This document shows, in pieces, positions 8,610 to 16,481 of a stretch of 64,000 bases of DNA; the stretch's first letter is position 1; each line of letters begins with the position of its first letter. The position numbers and the translations under genes were made by a program. The notes beneath the pieces are model-generated. The model saw only the letters and a list, made by a program, of their open reading frames with translations. It had not been told where the DNA came from and ran no database searches. Origin of the DNA: DASTFP01 sp963744345 (GTDB taxonomy: Bacteria; Verrucomicrobiota; Verrucomicrobiia; Chthoniobacterales; Terrimicrobiaceae); assembly GCA_963744345.1 (NCBI GenBank), contig CAVUTD010000006.1:1-64000 (forward strand), given 5' to 3'.

Positions 8610-9737
8610 CTAAACGTTGAAGCGAAATTCGATGACATCGCCATCCTGAACCACGTAATCTTTGCCCTCAAGACGGACCTTTCCGGCTTCACGAGCTTTG
8701 ACTTCAGATCCGAGCGTCACGAGGTCGTCGTAGGAAATCGTCTGAGCCGCGATGAATCCGCGCTCGAAATCGCTGTGGATCACTCCTGCGGCTGCCGGCG
8801 CTTTGTCCCCGGCATGAATAGTCCAGGCTCGCGTTTCCTTTGGACCGGTCGTAAGGAAGGTGCGGAGGCCAAGCAGGTGATAAACCGCGCGTATCAGCTG
8901 GCTCACTCCACTGTCCTCCACGCCCAAACCAGATAGGAATTCGTGGGCCTCGTCCGACGACAACTCAGCCAGTTCGCTCTCGATCTGGGCGCTGATAACA
9001 ACGGCTTCGATGCGAACGTGGGCAGTTCCAGGTGCCTCAGCCTTTTGGAGTTCGGCGAACTCGCGAACTGCGCGGACGTGCGGATTGTCCGGTCGGCCGA
9101 GTTCCGTCTCGGCAACGTTACAGGCCACAATTGTAGGCTTGGAGGTCAGCAGAAAAAAGTTCTTGAGGAGCTCTCTTTCCTCGGCGGTCAGATTAGCCGT
9201 CACGGCTGGTCTGCCGGCATTAAGATGGGGAAGGATTTTTCCACAGAGGGCCAGTTCGGCCTTAGCAACCTTGTCGCCGGCCCGAGCGTTCTTTTGCAAC
9301 CGTTCTGAGCGCTTCCTGATAGCGGCTAGATCGGCGAGAATAAGCTCGGTATTGATGACCTCGATGTCTCGTACCGGGTCGATGGACCCCGATACGTGAT
9401 GAATGTCTGCGTTCTCAAAGCAACGAACAACCTGCACAATGGCGTCAACTTCGCGAATATGGCTGAGAAACTGATTGCCCAGTCCCTGCCCTTCGCTTGC
9501 ACCGTTCACCAAACCGGCGATATCAACGAACTCAATGGCGGTCGGAATCATTCTTTGTGATCTGGAAAGACCAGCCAATTTTTCGAGACGTTGGTCAGGA
9601 ACGTTGACGATGCCGACGTTGGGCTCGATCGTGCAGAAGGGAAAATTGGCGACGTGCGCTTTGCGGGTGCGGGTGACGGCATTGAAAAGGGTGGACTTGC
9701 CAACATTGGGCAACCCGACGATTCCGGACTTGAGCAT
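8610..9737 (-). CDS. ychF: redox-regulated ATPase/GTPase YchF
   Basis: A 375-aa protein starting MLKSGIVGLPNVGKSTLF, with the P-loop GLPNVGKST near residues 8-16, the G3 motif DIAGLVNGAS and the C-terminal TGS-like domain ending YVVQDGDVIEFRFNV. YchF/OLA1 is a universally conserved ribosome-associated P-loop NTPase that prefers ATP. An upstream in-frame start at 9809 would add 24 residues without family support, so the ATG at 9737 is chosen. It is divergent from the Nif3-like gene, with about 85 bp between the two starts. Confidence 0.95.
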   Translation of the reverse strand: MLKSGIVGLPNVGKSTLFNAVTRTRKAHVANFPFCTIEPNVGIVNVPDQRLEKLAGLSRSQRMIPTAIEFVDIAGLVNGASEGQGLGNQFLSHIREVDAIVQVVRCFENADIHHVSGSIDPVRDIEVINTELILADLAAIRKRSERLQKNARAGDKVAKAELALCGKILPHLNAGRPAVTANLTAEERELLKNFFLLTSKPTIVACNVAETELGRPDNPHVRAVREFAELQKAEAPGTAHVRIEAVVISAQIESELAELSSDEAHEFLSGLGVEDSGVSQLIRAVYHLLGLRTFLTTGPKETRAWTIHAGDKAPAAAGVIHSDFERGFIAAQTISYDDLVTLGSEVKAREAGKVRLEGKDYVVQDGDVIEFRFNV

Positions 9738-9823
9738 AGGGCGGGGTAAGCTACCCACTCTCACGGAGGAGGCAAGCCCCTGGCCAATTTGGCGTGCCGA
9801 ACAGAACATGTGATACTGCCGTC

Positions 9824-10564
9824 ATGAGGCTCCAAGAAATCGTCAAGTATCAGAACAACCTTTTAAACTTGGCCAGCCTCGAAGATCACCCGAACTCGCT
9901 CAATGGCTTACAAGTGGAAAACTCGGGGGACATCCACAAAGTGGCCGCTGCTGTCGATGCTTGCGAAGCGATTCTTCAAATGGCCGTCGATGCGGATGCG
10001 GACCTGCTTCTCGTTCATCACGGGTTGTGTTGGCATGGTTTGCAACCGGTAACCGGAGCGCTTTATCGCAAGCTAAAACTCGCACTCGAGAATGACCTTG
10101 CCGTTTATAGCGCGCATCTGCCGCTTGATGCGCATTCTCGCATTGGCAATAATGCGCTTTTGTGCAATGCGCTTGATCTTCCTGAATCACGCAAGCCATT
10201 TTTGGGGATTGGAATACAAGTGGAGACAGCCCTCGATCGTGGGGTGCTTCGCCTCCGTCTCGAGCAAGCGGTTGGTGGCAGCGTGCTTCTTGCCGCCGGG
10301 GGACCAATTTTAACGCGCAAAATCGGAATTGTCACAGGTGCCGCTGGGGATGCCGTCTACAAAGCAGCTGCTGAAGGCGTTGACACCTTCATTACAGGGG
10401 AGGGACCCCATTGGTCGTTTACGGCTGCAGAGGAACTACGGATGAACCTCTTTTACGCCGGGCATTATGCAACGGAGGTCTTTGGCGTGAAGGCGCTCGC
10501 CCGCGCCGTTGAGCTGCATTTCGGCCTTCCTTGGATCTTCCTCGATCACCCGACTGGCTTATAA
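9824..10564 (+). CDS. Nif3-like dinuclear metal center hexameric protein
   Basis: A 246-aa protein of the Nif3/YqfO/YbgI family. The metal ligands are visible: the LLLVHHGLCW motif (H65, H66), SAHLPLDAH (H98, D102) and the C-terminal FYAGHYATEVFGV motif supplying His and Glu. The family forms hexameric toroids with two metals per subunit. It is linked to GTP cyclohydrolase-like activity or metal-cofactor chemistry, but the true role is unsettled. The ATG at 9824 matches the usual MRLQEIV-type start. Downstream lies the convergent rnpB with its terminator, which may also serve this gene. Confidence 0.92.
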   Translation: MRLQEIVKYQNNLLNLASLEDHPNSLNGLQVENSGDIHKVAAAVDACEAILQMAVDADADLLLVHHGLCWHGLQPVTGALYRKLKLALENDLAVYSAHLPLDAHSRIGNNALLCNALDLPESRKPFLGIGIQVETALDRGVLRLRLEQAVGGSVLLAAGGPILTRKIGIVTGAAGDAVYKAAAEGVDTFITGEGPHWSFTAAEELRMNLFYAGHYATEVFGVKALARAVELHFGLPWIFLDHPTGL

Positions 10565-10642
10565 AGGCAAGTCACTGACGATCCGGAAGACGCGAGTATT
10601 TACCTGAACAGAGTCAAACTCCTTTTCTTAATGTGAAAAGGA

Positions 10643-10671
10643 CGGAGGCGGCTCTTTTGGAACCGCCTCCG
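10643..10671 (-). terminator. rho-independent terminator of rnpB
   Basis: A perfect 9-bp stem (CGGAGGCGG / CCGCCTCCG) with an 11-nt loop lies directly after the RNase P RNA 3' end. Read on the minus strand it is followed by TCCTTTTC, a short U-rich tail. A second small inverted repeat, CCTTTTC-7 nt-GAAAAGG at 10621-10641, follows. The hairpin may also terminate the convergent Nif3-like gene. Confidence 0.75.
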
Positions 10672-10674
10672 CTT

Positions 10675-11128
10675 ATTGATGGCTGTAAGCCGGATTCTGT
10701 GCTCCTCAGTAGCGCGAGCACTCTGGGAGCTACGGTCATTTATCTTGCTCCGGCCAATTTGGTGCGGAGCAGCTCTCTGGCTGCGACTATTACCCGGAGG
10801 TTTAAGCTCGCTTTCACGAGATTGGGCAGGCGACCACGGCCTCCTGTTCTGTCTTGCACCGCATGGGGTTTGTCGTGCCCCCTTGCTTTCGCCAGGGGCG
10901 GTGGGCTCTTACCCCGCCTTTTCACCCTTGCTTCATCAATCCTCATCGCCTCGTGCGATTTTCGCCGAAGTTGAGGACGAAAGAAGCGGTATATTTTCTG
11001 TGACACTTTCCGTCGCAAAGAACTTTCGTCCAGCGCTCCCCCGCTTTCGCAGGGCATGCTGCCTTGTGGTGTCCGGACTTTCCTCTCCGGCGTTCGCTAG
11101 GAGCCGGAGCGACCGTCCGCCATCAATT
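10675..11128 (-). ncRNA. rnpB: RNase P RNA (bacterial type A)
   Basis: The minus strand carries the conserved RNase P core. The CR-I sequence GAGGAAAGTCCGGAC maps to 11071-11085, ACAGAAAATATACCGC near 10985-11000, and the 3' block ACAGAATCCGGCTTACAGCC at 10681-10700. The P1 helix forms between ATTGATGGC at the 5' end (about 11127-11119) and GCCATCAAT at the 3' end (10683-10675), giving a transcript of about 454 nt. It is the ribozyme that matures tRNA 5' ends. A promoter with suitable spacing lies just upstream and a terminator just downstream. Confidence 0.95.
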
Positions 11129-11131
11129 GGG

Positions 11132-11159
11132 AGAGTACCCTAAAGTCTGGCGGTTTCAA
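11132..11159 (-). promoter_or_regulatory. sigma-70-type promoter of rnpB
   Basis: Reading the minus strand, TTGAAA (11159-11154) and TACTCT (11137-11132) are separated by 16 nt. The -10 ends about 5-9 nt before the 5' end deduced from P1 pairing. The same TACTCT hexamer occurs in the candidate promoter of the Fur-family gene at 16468. Confidence 0.6.
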
Positions 11160-11279
11160 GAGAGGAGCGGCCCGTGATCTGCGGCCGCCGACTCGCTAGC
11201 TGGCGCGCGCGGTCGTGCAGAAGGTGATTGACTGCCGACGCACAGGCGGTGAGCGTGCCGGGTTCAAACTCCGTTCGAC

Positions 11280-13088
11280 TTGGATAGCCTGGAAATTCAT
11301 CGCCCTCGAAACCTGGACTGGCAGCGCGCTTCCGCGCTGCTTTATGGCGATTGGGGAACCAGCAAGGCCTACGTTATCGGTCTGGCGTTTGTCGCGGCCG
11401 GATTTTCCTCTCTTCCAATCATTATTGCGGTATGCCTCTTAACAGCTCTCGTGGGACTCAACTATATGGTTGTTTGCCGGGCTTTCCCCGAGGGTGGAGG
11501 CGTCTATTCGTCGGCAAAGGCGCAGAGCCGTCTACTCGCCGTCGTTGGAGCCCTCCTGCTGGTTGCGGACCTCACTGTCACTGCAGCTCTGAGCGGTTGG
11601 GCTGCCTTGAGCTATTTGGGCGCTCCTCGGGAATATGTAATGCTCCTTACCATCATTGTTATCCTGCTGATTGGAGCGCTCAATTATTTCGGCCCCCGTC
11701 ACAGTGGCAGCTTTGCCGTGGTCCTGGCTCTGCCAATGCTTCTTGTCGTTGTGACAATTATCCTGCTGGCTGCGCCACATCTGACGTTCACGCACCTCGA
11801 GCCGCTGCACGACGATTTCCGTCACGTGTGGGTGTCTTTCGTGGGGGTTATTCTCGCCTTAAGCGGTGTTGAGGATATTGCTAATCTGACTGGAACGCTC
11901 AAGCCTGACCCAGGCTCGGTAATCGGACGCCCGAAAGTAGGCCGCGCGGCTGTTAAGGCCATCTTGCCGGTCGCGATCGAAGTGAGCCTCGGCACGGCGC
12001 TGCTCGGATGGGCGATGCTTTCGCTGCCCAAAGAACTCGCCCCCGAAATGATCAAGCGCAAAGAGGACATGCTGCGTTTTCTGGCGGAACAATACGGCAC
12101 AATGGATTTCGGCGTCGCCTTCGGTCATATCTTCGGGTTCGCGGCAGGTCTTATCGTGGCCTTACTTCTCCTGAGCGCTGTGAATACGGCGATTGCCGCG
12201 TTGATCGGATGCCTTTTCATGATGTCGCGCGAAGGGGATATGCCTCGTACTTTCGCCAGACTAAACTCGCATGGCGTTCCACGGATCCCGCTGGCGATCG
12301 CCGTCGGCCTGCCCGTCTTGGTGCTGTTGCTCACGAACAGTTTCGAAGCTTTGGCAGGTCTCTATGCGATCGGAGTAGTTGGGGCGATTTGCGTGAATCT
12401 TGGGTCTTGCACATTCAACGCAAAGATCGAAATGCATTGGCTTGAGCGCGCCATGATGGCTGCCACGTTCTTCCTCTTGATTCCGGTGGCATTCACCCTG
12501 GCGAAGACCAAACACGATGCTCTTTTCTTCGTGACCTGTGTGCTGACAGTCGGCCTCTTCCTTTGGGCTTACTCACAGCGACTGAGTGGAACGCGCACGC
12601 TGACTGTCACCAAGGAATTTGCAGACATCGTCAAACCAGATGTCGTCGAACAGATGACGCAAATGTCCAGCGGAGCGCAAAAAATCCTTGTCTGCGTGCG
12701 AGGCCTCACGCCCGTGCTTCGGTTTGCAATTGACGAAGCCAAGATGCGAGATGCAGCCCTATACGTTTTGTACATCCGTGAAATCGCGGTGCTTTACACC
12801 GACGGAGCCGTTCGCAGCGTGAATTGGAAGCAGGATCCCGAAGCGAGCGCCATCCTCGGGACCGCACTCCAGATCGGAAAGCATCGTGGCGTGACGACGG
12901 TCCCGCTCTTTGTGAGCGCGCCCAACGCGGCCTCGATCATCGTCGACATGGCAGCTACTTTGGGCGCGGATTTTCTCATGCTGGGAGCAACCCATCGGGG
13001 CGCGATGGCCAAGCTGCTCAGAGGAAGCGTCGCTTCCGAGGTGGCGGGGAGCCTGCCAGACAATATTCAGCTTGTCATCTACGGCTGA
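11280..13088 (+). CDS. APC family permease fused to a C-terminal universal stress protein domain
   Basis: A 602-aa protein. Residues about 15-440 form an amino acid-polyamine-organocation permease with roughly twelve spans (GDWGTSKAYVIGLAF, FPEGGGVYSSAKA, SGVEDIANLTG). Residues about 465-602 form a UspA-like cytoplasmic domain ending with the nucleotide-binding signature GATHRGAMAKLLRGSVASEV. It probably takes up amino acids, with the Usp domain sensing adenine nucleotides. The start appears to be TTG at 11280, because no ATG or GTG lies close by and the frame opens straight into the conserved N-terminus. It converges on lipB with 17 nt between stops once the lipB frameshift is corrected. Confidence 0.88.
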   Translation: MDSLEIHRPRNLDWQRASALLYGDWGTSKAYVIGLAFVAAGFSSLPIIIAVCLLTALVGLNYMVVCRAFPEGGGVYSSAKAQSRLLAVVGALLLVADLTVTAALSGWAALSYLGAPREYVMLLTIIVILLIGALNYFGPRHSGSFAVVLALPMLLVVVTIILLAAPHLTFTHLEPLHDDFRHVWVSFVGVILALSGVEDIANLTGTLKPDPGSVIGRPKVGRAAVKAILPVAIEVSLGTALLGWAMLSLPKELAPEMIKRKEDMLRFLAEQYGTMDFGVAFGHIFGFAAGLIVALLLLSAVNTAIAALIGCLFMMSREGDMPRTFARLNSHGVPRIPLAIAVGLPVLVLLLTNSFEALAGLYAIGVVGAICVNLGSCTFNAKIEMHWLERAMMAATFFLLIPVAFTLAKTKHDALFFVTCVLTVGLFLWAYSQRLSGTRTLTVTKEFADIVKPDVVEQMTQMSSGAQKILVCVRGLTPVLRFAIDEAKMRDAALYVLYIREIAVLYTDGAVRSVNWKQDPEASAILGTALQIGKHRGVTTVPLFVSAPNAASIIVDMAATLGADFLMLGATHRGAMAKLLRGSVASEVAGSLPDNIQLVIYG

Positions 13089-13105
13089 TCTCCCAGCTCT
13101 CTCAT

Positions 13106-13778
13106 TTATCGGCAGAGCTGCCCGCTTGCTTCCGGCGGAGCGTCGGATCGGGACGGCAACCTGCGGAGGAAAATGCTGGTAAGAATTTGAGCCTGTACTT
13201 CCAACATCCAGCTGCCCGCCCGATTCTCTTTCCAGGCATGTCATTTCCACGCCGGGAATTCCGCAAGGTGCTATATACTCAAAGCACTTCAGCGAGGGCA
13301 GCGTGACATTAAGGGCCAGACCGTGCATCGTCACCCAGCGTCGCACACCAACTCCAATCGAAGCGATTTTCCTCGCCTCGACCCAGACTCCAGTGAGCCC
13401 CTCTCGCCGGCAGCTTTGCACTCCCAACTCATTGCAGGTGAGAATGACGACCTCTTCTAAAAATCGCATATAGCGATGAAGGTCTCGTCCGTAACGCTCG
13501 AGATCAAGGATTGGATAGGCGACGAGTTGGCCTGGACCGTGCCAGGTCGCTTTTCCTCCGCGGTTGATCTCAAAGACTGGATGAGGAAGATTGGTGGTTC
13601 GGCCACAGAGGCTCGATTGATCGCGTGTGTGACCGATTGTATAAACCGGCTCATGTTCGAGCAGCAAGAGCTTCTCGCCACCAGCGCCCGCCAAATATTC
13701 GCTGACTAGACGATTCTGAAGGGCCAGCGTTTCCGCGTACTCGACCCGTCCAAGCCAATGAACTTCCAGCGTCCTCAT
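13106..13778 (-). CDS. lipB: octanoyltransferase LipB, with a probable 1-nt frameshift near the 3' end
   Basis: LipB transfers octanoate from acyl carrier protein to lipoyl domains. The motifs are clear: RGGKATWHGPGQL (residues 73-85), the catalytic Lys137 (ARKIASIGVG) and the catalytic Cys172 (APCGIPG). After residue 192 the frame would run on for about 147 codons of unrelated sequence antisense to the permease gene (stop at 12759). Shifting by 1 nt near 13195-13208 gives EVQAQILTSIFLRRLPSRSD and a stop at 13106, a normal LipB length of about 223 aa. I therefore give the corrected end. The ruvC stop lies 8 nt upstream of the start. Confidence 0.85.
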
Positions 13779-13785
13779 TGGGTCG

Positions 13786-14313
13786 TCAAATTGTCGAGAG
13801 ATGAGTATCGGTCGCTCGCGCGGCGTCGAGCGCTTGAAAGTGCGTGATTCCTATGGCGATGGCATCCGCGGCATCGGCTGGAGGTGTCTGGCGCATCCCG
13901 AGCAAGATTCTCACCATGAAGGCGACCTGGCGCTTATCTGCTGCGCCTCGCCCGACCACGGCCTGCTTTACTCGGCGTGGCGCGTATTCGTGCACGGGCA
14001 AACCGCGCCTTACCGCCGCCAAGATGGCCGCACCCCTTGCAGCACCAAGGGTGATCGCCGTCTGATAACTTTGGACATAAATGACGCCCTCGACTGCCAT
14101 AGCGTGAGGTTGATGCTTTCGGATAACCTCAGTCAGCTCATCATGAAGCGCAAGCAAGCAGCCCGAGGCTTGCATCTTCGGTCCGTTTCGGATCACTCCA
14201 AAGGCGGGGCACGTAAGTTCTTCCTTTTTTCTTGTCAGGACAGCGTAGCCGGCTACACGCAGCGCCGGGTCAACGGCGACTATTGTTTCGGGGGATACTG
14301 AGGAGCATTTCAT
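13786..14313 (-). CDS. ruvC: crossover junction endodeoxyribonuclease RuvC
   Basis: A 175-aa Holliday-junction resolvase. The acidic catalytic residues are recognisable: Asp15 (VAVDPALRVAGYA), Glu75 (AMAVEGV) and Asp147/Asp150 (PADAADAIAIG). It works with RuvAB, neither of which is in the window. The ATG at 14313 lies inside the end of the GT9 gene (44-nt overlap). The N-terminal extension of about ten residues before the first strand is slightly longer than usual, but there is no clear later start. lipB follows 8 nt downstream. Confidence 0.92.
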   Translation of the reverse strand: MKCSSVSPETIVAVDPALRVAGYAVLTRKKEELTCPAFGVIRNGPKMQASGCLLALHDELTEVIRKHQPHAMAVEGVIYVQSYQTAITLGAARGAAILAAVRRGLPVHEYAPRRVKQAVVGRGAADKRQVAFMVRILLGMRQTPPADAADAIAIGITHFQALDAARATDTHLSTI

Positions 14314-15277
14314 TCATTCTTGCGAGAACGCGGGCGGTTTCCAAACTCGAAAGCTGCTGGTCGCCTGGTCTCAGCACGACGACGCCCTCGTTGGCAGGCG
14401 CCCAGACGTCAGGATTCGTAGGGCCAAAGAGCAGCAAACAAGGGATTTCCACCGCAGCCGCGAGGTGGGAAATTCCGCTGTCATGGCCAATGAACAAGGC
14501 ACATTCCGCGAGAATCGCGGCCAGCACGGAAAGAGAGAGGCTTTGCAAAATTGTTTGGCGCCCCGCGACTTTGGCCAGCTTCATAGAGGAAATCTGAAGC
14601 TCGTCGCTTTCACCTCCAATAACAAGGAGGTGTCCCATCCGCGGATCATCAAGAAGGGCGCGCTGTAACTCGAGCCATCGTTCTATCGGCCAGTTCTTCC
14701 TTGACCCCCCACTCCCTGGGTGAATAGCGACAAATGGCCCGGGTAGTGGCCTGAGAATCTCCTGCGCTGCAGCGCGATCTTGGTCTGAGGGAAAGATGCG
14801 GGCAGCCGGATTTTCCAACTTCAACCCCAACACTTTCAGCGGTCGAGAAAGCTGACAGGCCGCGTGCTCGCCTTCGCAAATTCGTGGCGAAGCGGCAATC
14901 AAGCTCTTGACGCCTGCTCTTCGAAGTCCGCTGTGAAAGAATCCCTCTGGGTCATAAAGATAGGAAACAACCTGCTGAAAGCCTGCGAAATACTCGCATA
15001 ACGCCGGATCAAGGTCCGCTTTAGGATGAAAGAAGCCAGCGAGAGAAGCCTGTTCGATCGAACGCGTCGAATCAGCATAATATCTGCCTTCGGCAAGCAT
15101 CGTGATGTGACGATAGCCGAGAATATCGAGTGAGGACTCGGGATATTTCTCGCGAAGCAGCCGGATGGCTGGCAAAGTGAGGATGAAATCGCCTAAGGCC
15201 CCTCCCCGGATTACGAGTATGCGGCCCCGGCATCCGGGAAAGTTTGATCTATGGAGTGCCCTGCATTTGAGCGCCAA
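14270..15277 (-). CDS. glycosyltransferase family 9 (heptosyltransferase-like)
   Basis: The protein has the GT9 N-terminal motif RILVIRGGALGDFILTLPAI and the donor-site motifs VAIHPGSGGSRKNWP, FIGHDSGISHLAAA and LLLFGPTNPDVWAP. GT9 enzymes add ADP-heptose or similar sugars to lipopolysaccharide core at the inner membrane. The start is uncertain: the long frame begins with a GTG at 15376, but its first 45 residues are not GT9-like and overlap a small lipoprotein gene in another frame. A TTG at 15277 is used here. The 3' end overlaps ruvC by 44 nt. Confidence 0.85.
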   Translation of the reverse strand: MALKCRALHRSNFPGCRGRILVIRGGALGDFILTLPAIRLLREKYPESSLDILGYRHITMLAEGRYYADSTRSIEQASLAGFFHPKADLDPALCEYFAGFQQVVSYLYDPEGFFHSGLRRAGVKSLIAASPRICEGEHAACQLSRPLKVLGLKLENPAARIFPSDQDRAAAQEILRPLPGPFVAIHPGSGGSRKNWPIERWLELQRALLDDPRMGHLLVIGGESDELQISSMKLAKVAGRQTILQSLSLSVLAAILAECALFIGHDSGISHLAAAVEIPCLLLFGPTNPDVWAPANEGVVVLRPGDQQLSSLETARVLARMNEMLLSIPRNNSRR

Positions 15278-15425
15278 GCACGCCTGAACCCTCCCACGTG
15301 GCTGGCCTGTTCCAAGGGAGGCTTCCTCCTGCCTCCATGGCGGATCGCCTCTCCTCATCCTGAGACGCGCAAGCACCCAGAAACAAAACCAGCAAACAGC
15401 ATATCGCGCGAGCGATCCAATGCAT
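15249..15425 (-). CDS. small lipoprotein (58 aa)
   Basis: A 58-codon gene starting with ATG at 15425. It encodes a lipoprotein signal peptide (MHWIARAICCLLVLFLGAC) with the lipobox LGAC and a short mature part containing GGSLPWNRPATWEG and SGVLGAQM before the stop at 15249. The cysteine becomes the acylated N-terminus, so the product is a roughly 40-residue membrane-anchored peptide. I recall similar small proteins with a WNRP..WEG.G.LG motif in Verrucomicrobiota; this is memory, not a search. It lies 8 nt after the coiled-coil gene and overlaps the extended reading frame of the GT9 gene. Confidence 0.7.
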   Translation of the reverse strand: MHWIARAICCLLVLFLGACASQDEERRSAMEAGGSLPWNRPATWEGSGVLGAQMQGTP

Positions 15426-15433
15426 CCGTTCGC

Positions 15434-16216
15434 TTACTCCTTTGAGGACTGATAGATGACGTCGTCCCCGGGCGAAATTGTTGCGCCTTGGGATACGCTG
15501 TTTGCGACAATATCGGCGATGGATGTGGAAGGTTCTACGGAGGTTACCCGCACCTTTCCAATGAATTGCGAGCCGCGTTTCACCAGCAGTTCAGCGTTAC
15601 TGACCACTCCATTTTTATCTCCAAGATTGAGCACCACAAAATTCCATGCAGGATTGACGGCGAGAACTCGGCCCTGAAGCCCGTTGCGCATTCTTTGCTG
15701 TTGGCGATCCTGTTCCTTTTTCGTCAAAGTGGAAAGTTGAGAACGCGTTGAGTCCAAATCGGCCTGCAGCTTGGCAATCAACGTTTGTTGTTCCGCAAAT
15801 TGAGCCTGTTGATCGGCCGTAGCTTCAACAGGCGCTGCTGAACCCCCCGCCCCCCTTTGTTCCAGCTCCTGAGCTTTCGCTTCAAGATCCTTCGAGAGTT
15901 GCGCGACTTGACCCTCCAACGAGGTCTTATCAGTAGTAAGCGCGCTCACCTGGCCCTTGACTCTCTCCAGTTCTCCCTGACTGGCCGAGAGTTTCGAAGC
16001 GACCTGATCTCTCTCCGTGACGGCGGCGGACAAACTTTGCGAAGTGCTCTTGAGGTCGCCTTGGGCTTTTGCCAATTGCGTCTTCGTCTGATTAGCGGCT
16101 AGCTCCGCGTCCATCAAATTCTTCCTTACCTCCGTGAGCTTGCCCTGATTCAAATAGCCCAAAACAGCCGACGCAGCCGTTAGGATAATTGAAAGAACGA
16201 CAAGAAACTTCCCCAT
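15434..16216 (-). CDS. membrane-anchored coiled-coil protein
   Basis: A 260-aa protein. An N-terminal hydrophobic segment (MGKFLVVLSIILTAASAVLGYL) acts as signal anchor. Residues about 25-170 form a long heptad-rich coiled coil interrupted by GGSAAPVEATADQ. Residues about 180-255 form a small beta-rich domain (GRVLAVNPAWNFVVLNLGDK, LVKRGSQFIGKVRVTSVEPS, SPGDDVIY). That domain resembles the C-terminal domain attached to many secreted coiled-coil or FlgT-like proteins. The function is unknown; a structural envelope role is likely. It is followed 8 nt later by the small lipoprotein gene, so the two are probably co-transcribed. Confidence 0.75.
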   Translation of the reverse strand: MGKFLVVLSIILTAASAVLGYLNQGKLTEVRKNLMDAELAANQTKTQLAKAQGDLKSTSQSLSAAVTERDQVASKLSASQGELERVKGQVSALTTDKTSLEGQVAQLSKDLEAKAQELEQRGAGGSAAPVEATADQQAQFAEQQTLIAKLQADLDSTRSQLSTLTKKEQDRQQQRMRNGLQGRVLAVNPAWNFVVLNLGDKNGVVSNAELLVKRGSQFIGKVRVTSVEPSTSIADIVANSVSQGATISPGDDVIYQSSKE

Positions 16217-16313
16217 GTTTGTAAGTAGATGCTAGAGGCGAAAATGCAAGCGGGATCCGTAGCAGATCGCTTTAGATACCGCAAGAGGCAAAATGACACA
16301 TGGCATCTTTAGG

Positions 16314-16342
16314 TTGTCAGACGGTGCAAAGATGGCTACCAT
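16314..16342 (+). promoter_or_regulatory. promoter of SRP RNA
   Basis: TTGTCA (16314-16319) and TACCAT (16337-16342) are separated by exactly 17 nt. The -10 lies 7 nt before the deduced SRP RNA 5' end. Confidence 0.55.
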
Positions 16343-16349
16343 TAAAGTT

Positions 16350-16439
16350 GCCAGGGACTATGGACTGCAGACGGAAGAACCCCGCCAGGGCAGGAATGCA
16401 GCAACGGTATTTCGCTTTGCTTTGCTGTAGTTCTCTGGC
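16350..16439 (+). ncRNA. ffs: SRP RNA, bacterial small (4.5S-like) type
   Basis: The 90-nt segment folds as a single long hairpin: the 5' arm GCCAGGGACTA pairs with the 3' arm TAGTTCTCTGGC. The tip carries the conserved SRP domain IV, GAACCCCGCCAGGGC on one side and AGGAATGCAGCAACGGT on the other. The asymmetric loop motif CAGGAA...GCAGCA is the Ffh M-domain binding site. The RNA targets membrane proteins to SecYEG with Ffh. The Fur-family gene follows 42 nt later on the same strand but has its own candidate promoter. Confidence 0.93.
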
Positions 16440-16445
16440 GCTTTC

Positions 16446-16473
16446 TTGACTCCTTACCTGAGAGAACTACTCT
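16446..16473 (+). promoter_or_regulatory. candidate promoter of the Fur-family gene (possibly leaderless mRNA)
   Basis: TTGACT (16446-16451) and TACTCT (16468-16473) are spaced by 16 nt. A start site 7-9 nt after the -10 would fall at about 16480-16482, on or next to the ATG at 16482. No Shine-Dalgarno sequence precedes the ATG, so the message may be leaderless. Confidence 0.4.
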
Positions 16474-16481
16474 AAAATGAG

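Noticed and set aside
11129..11279. T-arm-like sequence GGGTTCAAACTCC as a tRNA
   Set aside because: No complementary stems for the acceptor or anticodon arms.
12759..13105. C-terminal extension of LipB across the permease gene
   Set aside because: It is antisense to the Usp domain and does not resemble LipB; the frameshift-corrected end is preferred.
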